Source: DASZIT01 sp036264255 (GTDB lineage Bacteria > Actinomycetota > Acidimicrobiia > Acidimicrobiales > RAAP-2). Taken from it: a DNA stretch of 16,853 bases. The notes below the pieces were generated by a model that searched no databases, was not told the origin of the DNA, and saw only the letters and a program-made list of their open reading frames with translations. The translations under genes and the position numbers were made by a program. Below are positions 14,599-16,853 of the stretch, piece by piece (the stretch's first letter is position 1; the number at the start of each line of letters is the position of its first letter). Where the stretch lies: positions 1 through 16,853 of the forward strand of contig DATARI010000250.1 of the NCBI GenBank assembly GCA_036264255.1. Reading direction: 5' to 3'.

Positions 14599-15626
14599 GG
14601 GCCCGGGACGGGGCCACCGGTGTTCGGGCCCATCCAACCGCCCTCGATCACCGGGGCCCGGTCGACCAGTGGCTCCCACCACGCCCGGTTGTCGGCGTAC
14701 CAGCCGACGGTGGCGGCCAGGCCCTTGGAGAAGTCGACTTTCGGCTCCCAGCCCAGAGCGGCCCGGATCTTGGAGGAGTCGAGCAGGTACCGGCGGTCGT
14801 GGCCGGGTCGGTCGGGCACGATCTCCTTGAGCGACTGGGGGCGGCCGGTGGCCGCCAACACCGCGTCGGCGATCTCCTCGATGCTGGCCTCCACCCCGCT
14901 CCCGACGTTGTAGGTCTCCCCCACCTCGCCCTTCTCCAGCACCAGCTCGATGGCGCTGCAGTGGTCGTCGACGTGGAGCCACTCGCGGCGGTTGAGGGTG
15001 GAGGCGTAGAGCGGCAGCGGCATGTCGTTCAACGCCTTGGCGGTGAACAGGGGGATGACCTTCTCGGGGAACTGGAAGGGGCCGTAGTTGTTGCAGCAGT
15101 TGGTGATGGTGGCCGGGAGCCCGAACGTCTCGGCGTAGGCACGGACCGCATGGTCGGCGCCGGCCTTGGAGGCGTTGTAGGGGGTGCGGGGCCGGTAGGC
15201 GGTGGTCTCGGTGAACACCTCGTCGGAGTCGAGGGGGAGGTCGCCGTAGACCTCGCAGGTGGAGATGTGGTGGAACCGGGTCACCCCATGGCGGCGGGCC
15301 GCTTCGGCCAGGGTCTGGGTGCCGAGCACGTTGGTCCGGAAGAACCGGGCCGGGTCGAGGATGGCCAGGCTGTTGTGGGACTCGGCGGCGAAGTTCACGA
15401 TGACCTCCACCTGGTGCTCGGTCATGACCTCGGTCACGAGGTCGAGGTTGCCGATGTCACCGTGGACGAACGAGCATTTGTCCTCGACGTCGGCCAGATT
15501 GGGCCGGTTGCCGGCATAGGTGAGGGCGTCGAGGGCGACCACCTCGTCGCCGGGGTGGCGCTCGATCCAGTAGCGCACGAAATTGGACCCGATGAAGCCG
15601 GCGGCGCCGGTGACCAGTACTCGCAT
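14595..15626 (-). CDS. rmlB: dTDP-glucose 4,6-dehydratase family enzyme with altered catalytic motif
   Basis: A 343-residue SDR matching RmlB along its whole length. The family enzyme turns dTDP-glucose into dTDP-4-keto-6-deoxyglucose with bound NAD. It has TGAAGFIGSNFVRY (6-19), LDALTYAGNRPNL (32-44), HGDIGN (55-60), NFAAESHNSLAILDP (78-92), Tyr150/Lys154 in RTPYNASKAGADHA, CNNYGPFQFPEK and NRREWLHVDDHC. Two places differ from standard RmlB. The usual STDEVYGDL is ISTCEVYGDL (121-130), so the catalytic acid Asp is Cys124 while Glu125 remains. The usual ESHVDRSI is ESHNSLAI. Together with the rmlD overlap (GTGA) this still points to the rhamnose pathway, but the substrate or mechanism may differ. 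The ATG at 15626 has no strong ribosome binding site; TAGGCT (15641-15636, minus) could be the -10 box of a short-leader promoter. Confidence 0.88.
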   Translation of the reverse strand: MRVLVTGAAGFIGSNFVRYWIERHPGDEVVALDALTYAGNRPNLADVEDKCSFVHGDIGNLDLVTEVMTEHQVEVIVNFAAESHNSLAILDPARFFRTNVLGTQTLAEAARRHGVTRFHHISTCEVYGDLPLDSDEVFTETTAYRPRTPYNASKAGADHAVRAYAETFGLPATITNCCNNYGPFQFPEKVIPLFTAKALNDMPLPLYASTLNRREWLHVDDHCSAIELVLEKGEVGETYNVGSGVEASIEEIADAVLAATGRPQSLKEIVPDRPGHDRRYLLDSSKIRAALGWEPKVDFSKGLAATVGWYADNRAWWEPLVDRAPVIEGGWMGPNTGGPVPGP

Positions 15627-15658
15627 AATCGGGGCAGCCTACTCTCGGTCCTGCCGTC

Positions 15659-15677
15659 GCCCGGGAGGAACCCGGGC
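15659..15677 (-). terminator. Hairpin directly after birA
   Basis: Read on the minus strand, GCCCGGG, TTCCT, CCCGGGC follows the birA stop codon with no gap: a perfect 7-base stem and 5-base loop. No T-tract follows. It separates birA from rmlB, 33 bases before the rmlB ATG, and is the best terminator candidate in the window. Confidence 0.5.
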
Positions 15678-16496
15678 TCAGCCGGCCGGCCGGAGATGGA
15701 CGACGTCGCCCGCCACCACCGTTTTCGGGCCGGCGGCGGTGGCCACCACCAGGTGACCCTCGTCGGTCACGTCGGTGGCGGTTCCCTCCAGCCGGCCGCC
15801 GGCCAGCTCCACCCGTACCGGGTGGCCGATGGTCACGCACCGCTCCCGGAGCTCGGAGGCCACCTTGGCCCGTCCCTCCGGGCTGGACAGCGCCGCCACC
15901 CGAAAATCCAAGGCCGCCAGCAGCCCGTAGAGCAGAGCCGACCGGTCCACGAAATCGCCGGTTTCCTGCTGGAGCGATGTCGCGGCACCGACCAGCTCTT
16001 CGGGAAGGTCTTCGTCGGAGAGGGGCCAGCCGACGTTGATCCCGATCCCCACCACGATGGGGGGGAATCCATGCTCGGGAGGGGCAGCCAGGTCGGCCTC
16101 GGCCAGCACCCCGGCCAGCTTGCGGCCGTCGGGGGCCAGCAGGTCGTTGGGCCACTTGATCCCGGTAGCCACCCCGATCGTGCCGCCGATGACCGCCGCC
16201 GCCGACAACGCCACCGCGGCCGAGGCCAGGTGCCGGGCGTCGGCGGGGAGATCGAGGCGGAGCAGGATCGAGACCAGCAGATTCGACCCCGGAGGGGCCT
16301 CCCAGGCCCGCCCGAGCCGCCCCCGGCCGGCGGTCTGGTGGTCGGCCACCGCCACCACGCCCTCGCCGGCGCCGTGGGACGCCTCGTCTATTAGGTACCG
16401 GTTGGTGGAGTCGATCTCACCGAACCACCGGACCTCCGCGAACCGTGTGCTAGCCAGGTCCGACCTGGCGCCTTCGTCCAGCACCGAAGTAACCAT
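15678..16496 (-). CDS. birA: Biotin--[biotin carboxyl-carrier protein] ligase, no HTH domain
   Basis: A 272-residue enzyme that makes biotinyl-5'-AMP and attaches biotin to the carrier-protein lysine of carboxylases in the cytosol. Conserved parts are EIDSTNRYL (27-35), VADHQTAGRGRLGRAW (50-65, the biotinyl-AMP loop), GIKWPNDLL (112-120), RKLAGVLAE (125-133) with the catalytic Lys, and VVGIGINVG (148-156). A small C-terminal SH3-like domain follows (VRVELAGGRLEGTATDV). No N-terminal winged-helix domain is present, so this is a monofunctional class I ligase that should not repress biotin genes. The ATG at 16496 is chosen. The start is only 26 bases from the start of a divergent biotin-carboxylase gene, a likely client pathway. 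Confidence 0.93.
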   Translation of the reverse strand: MVTSVLDEGARSDLASTRFAEVRWFGEIDSTNRYLIDEASHGAGEGVVAVADHQTAGRGRLGRAWEAPPGSNLLVSILLRLDLPADARHLASAAVALSAAAVIGGTIGVATGIKWPNDLLAPDGRKLAGVLAEADLAAPPEHGFPPIVVGIGINVGWPLSDEDLPEELVGAATSLQQETGDFVDRSALLYGLLAALDFRVAALSSPEGRAKVASELRERCVTIGHPVRVELAGGRLEGTATDVTDEGHLVVATAAGPKTVVAGDVVHLRPAG

Positions 16497-16522
16497 ATGG
16501 GACGCCGTCCGGGAGGGACCAC
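16497..16522. promoter_or_regulatory. 26-base divergent gap between birA and the carboxylase gene
   Basis: The start codons of birA (minus) and the carboxylase (plus) are only 26 bases apart. GGGAGGGA (16511-16518), 4 bases before the plus-strand GTG, is the strongest Shine-Dalgarno sequence in the window and fixes that start. Both promoters must lie at least partly inside the opposite coding region. I found no convincing -10 or -35 box. Confidence 0.6.
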
Positions 16523-16853
16523 GTGTTCGAAAAGGTTCTCATCGCCAACCGGGGTGAGATTGCTGTGCGGGTCATCCGGACCTGCCGGGAGATGGGCATC
16601 GCCACGGTGGCCGTCTACTCCGAGCTGGATCGGGACGCCCTGCACGTCCGGTTGGCCGACGAGGCCTTCGCCCTGGGCGGCCAGACGGCGGCCGAGAGCT
16701 ACCTAAACACCCCCGCCATCCTCGACGCCATCAAGCGGTCCGGCGCCGACGCTGTGCACCCCGGCTACGGCTTCTTCAGCGAGAACGCCGACTTCGCCCG
16801 GGCCATCACCGGCGAGGGCGTGACGTTCATCGGCCCGCCGCCCGACGCCATAG
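16523..16853 (+). CDS. Acyl-CoA carboxylase alpha subunit, biotin carboxylase N-terminus (cut by window edge)
   Basis: The first 110 codons of a biotin carboxylase. The enzyme uses ATP and bicarbonate to carboxylate biotin, for acetyl-/propionyl-CoA carboxylase. The start VLIANRGEIAVRVIRTCREM (residues 5-24) is the diagnostic N-terminal signature. AVYSELDRDALHVRLADEA and VHPGYGFFSENADFA (about 82-96) follow, then FIGPPPDAI at the edge. The GTG start has an excellent ribosome binding site. In actinobacteria such alpha subunits usually continue into a C-terminal biotin carrier domain (AccA type), but that part is outside the window; pyruvate or other carboxylases share the same N-terminus. The neighbouring birA would biotinylate the carrier. 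Confidence 0.9.
   Translation, partial: MFEKVLIANRGEIAVRVIRTCREMGIATVAVYSELDRDALHVRLADEAFALGGQTAAESYLNTPAILDAIKRSGADAVHPGYGFFSENADFARAITGEGVTFIGPPPDAI

Noticed and set aside
14589..16394. Long plus-strand open frame (601 codons) opposite rmlB and birA
   Set aside because: It spans two real minus-strand genes and their gap, has no known domain, and follows the codon pattern of those genes in mirror image.

Overview
The window is a very GC-rich, densely coded chromosomal segment. Most evidence points to a high-GC Gram-positive bacterium (Actinomycetota). It carries genes for coenzyme F420 synthesis, a WbbL-type rhamnosyltransferase and a GalE close to the mycobacterial type, and it uses many GTG starts. 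The missing FMN domain on CofE and the overall gene mix suggest a lineage outside the mycobacteria, perhaps Acidimicrobiia; that placement is inference. No tRNA, rRNA, CRISPR array, insertion sequence, integrase or phage gene was seen.

Left part (1-6545). Two tandem minus-strand GT4 glycosyltransferase paralogues come first, one cut by the window edge. They diverge from a plus-strand cofD-cofE pair that makes F420. Convergent to cofE is a minus-strand run read in the order DEAD-box RNA helicase (RhlE-like), FKBP-type prolyl isomerase, DinB/DUF664 protein. A small VOC (glyoxalase-fold) gene diverges from the helicase.

Middle and right part (6565-15626). This is a minus-strand cell-surface glycan locus, read from right to left: rmlB, rmlD, ugd, uxs, a polyprenol-phosphate-type GT2, a wbbL-like GT2, a hairpin, a membrane-anchored protein of unknown function, a sugar-1-phosphate nucleotidyltransferase, and galE. 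The enzymes would supply dTDP-rhamnose (last steps), UDP-glucuronate, UDP-xylose, UDP-galactose and probably GDP-mannose, and would put rhamnose on a lipid-linked sugar. Four junctions are 4-base stop/start overlaps (three GTGA, one TTGA), so the first six genes probably behave as one or two translationally coupled units. rmlA, rmlC, a flippase, a ligase and a polymerase are not in the window.

Right edge (15678-16853). birA (biotin protein ligase without a DNA-binding domain) and the first 110 codons of an acyl-CoA carboxylase alpha (biotin carboxylase) gene diverge from a 26-base gap. The ligase and a likely substrate pathway are therefore side by side.

No clearly new system is visible. The points most worth a second look are the Asp-to-Cys change in the RmlB active-site motif, the arabinogalactan-linker-like rhamnosyltransferase combined with a UDP-xylose module, the uncharacterised anchored protein in the glycan locus, and a recurring set of GC-rich hairpins without U-tracts placed directly at stop or start codons.
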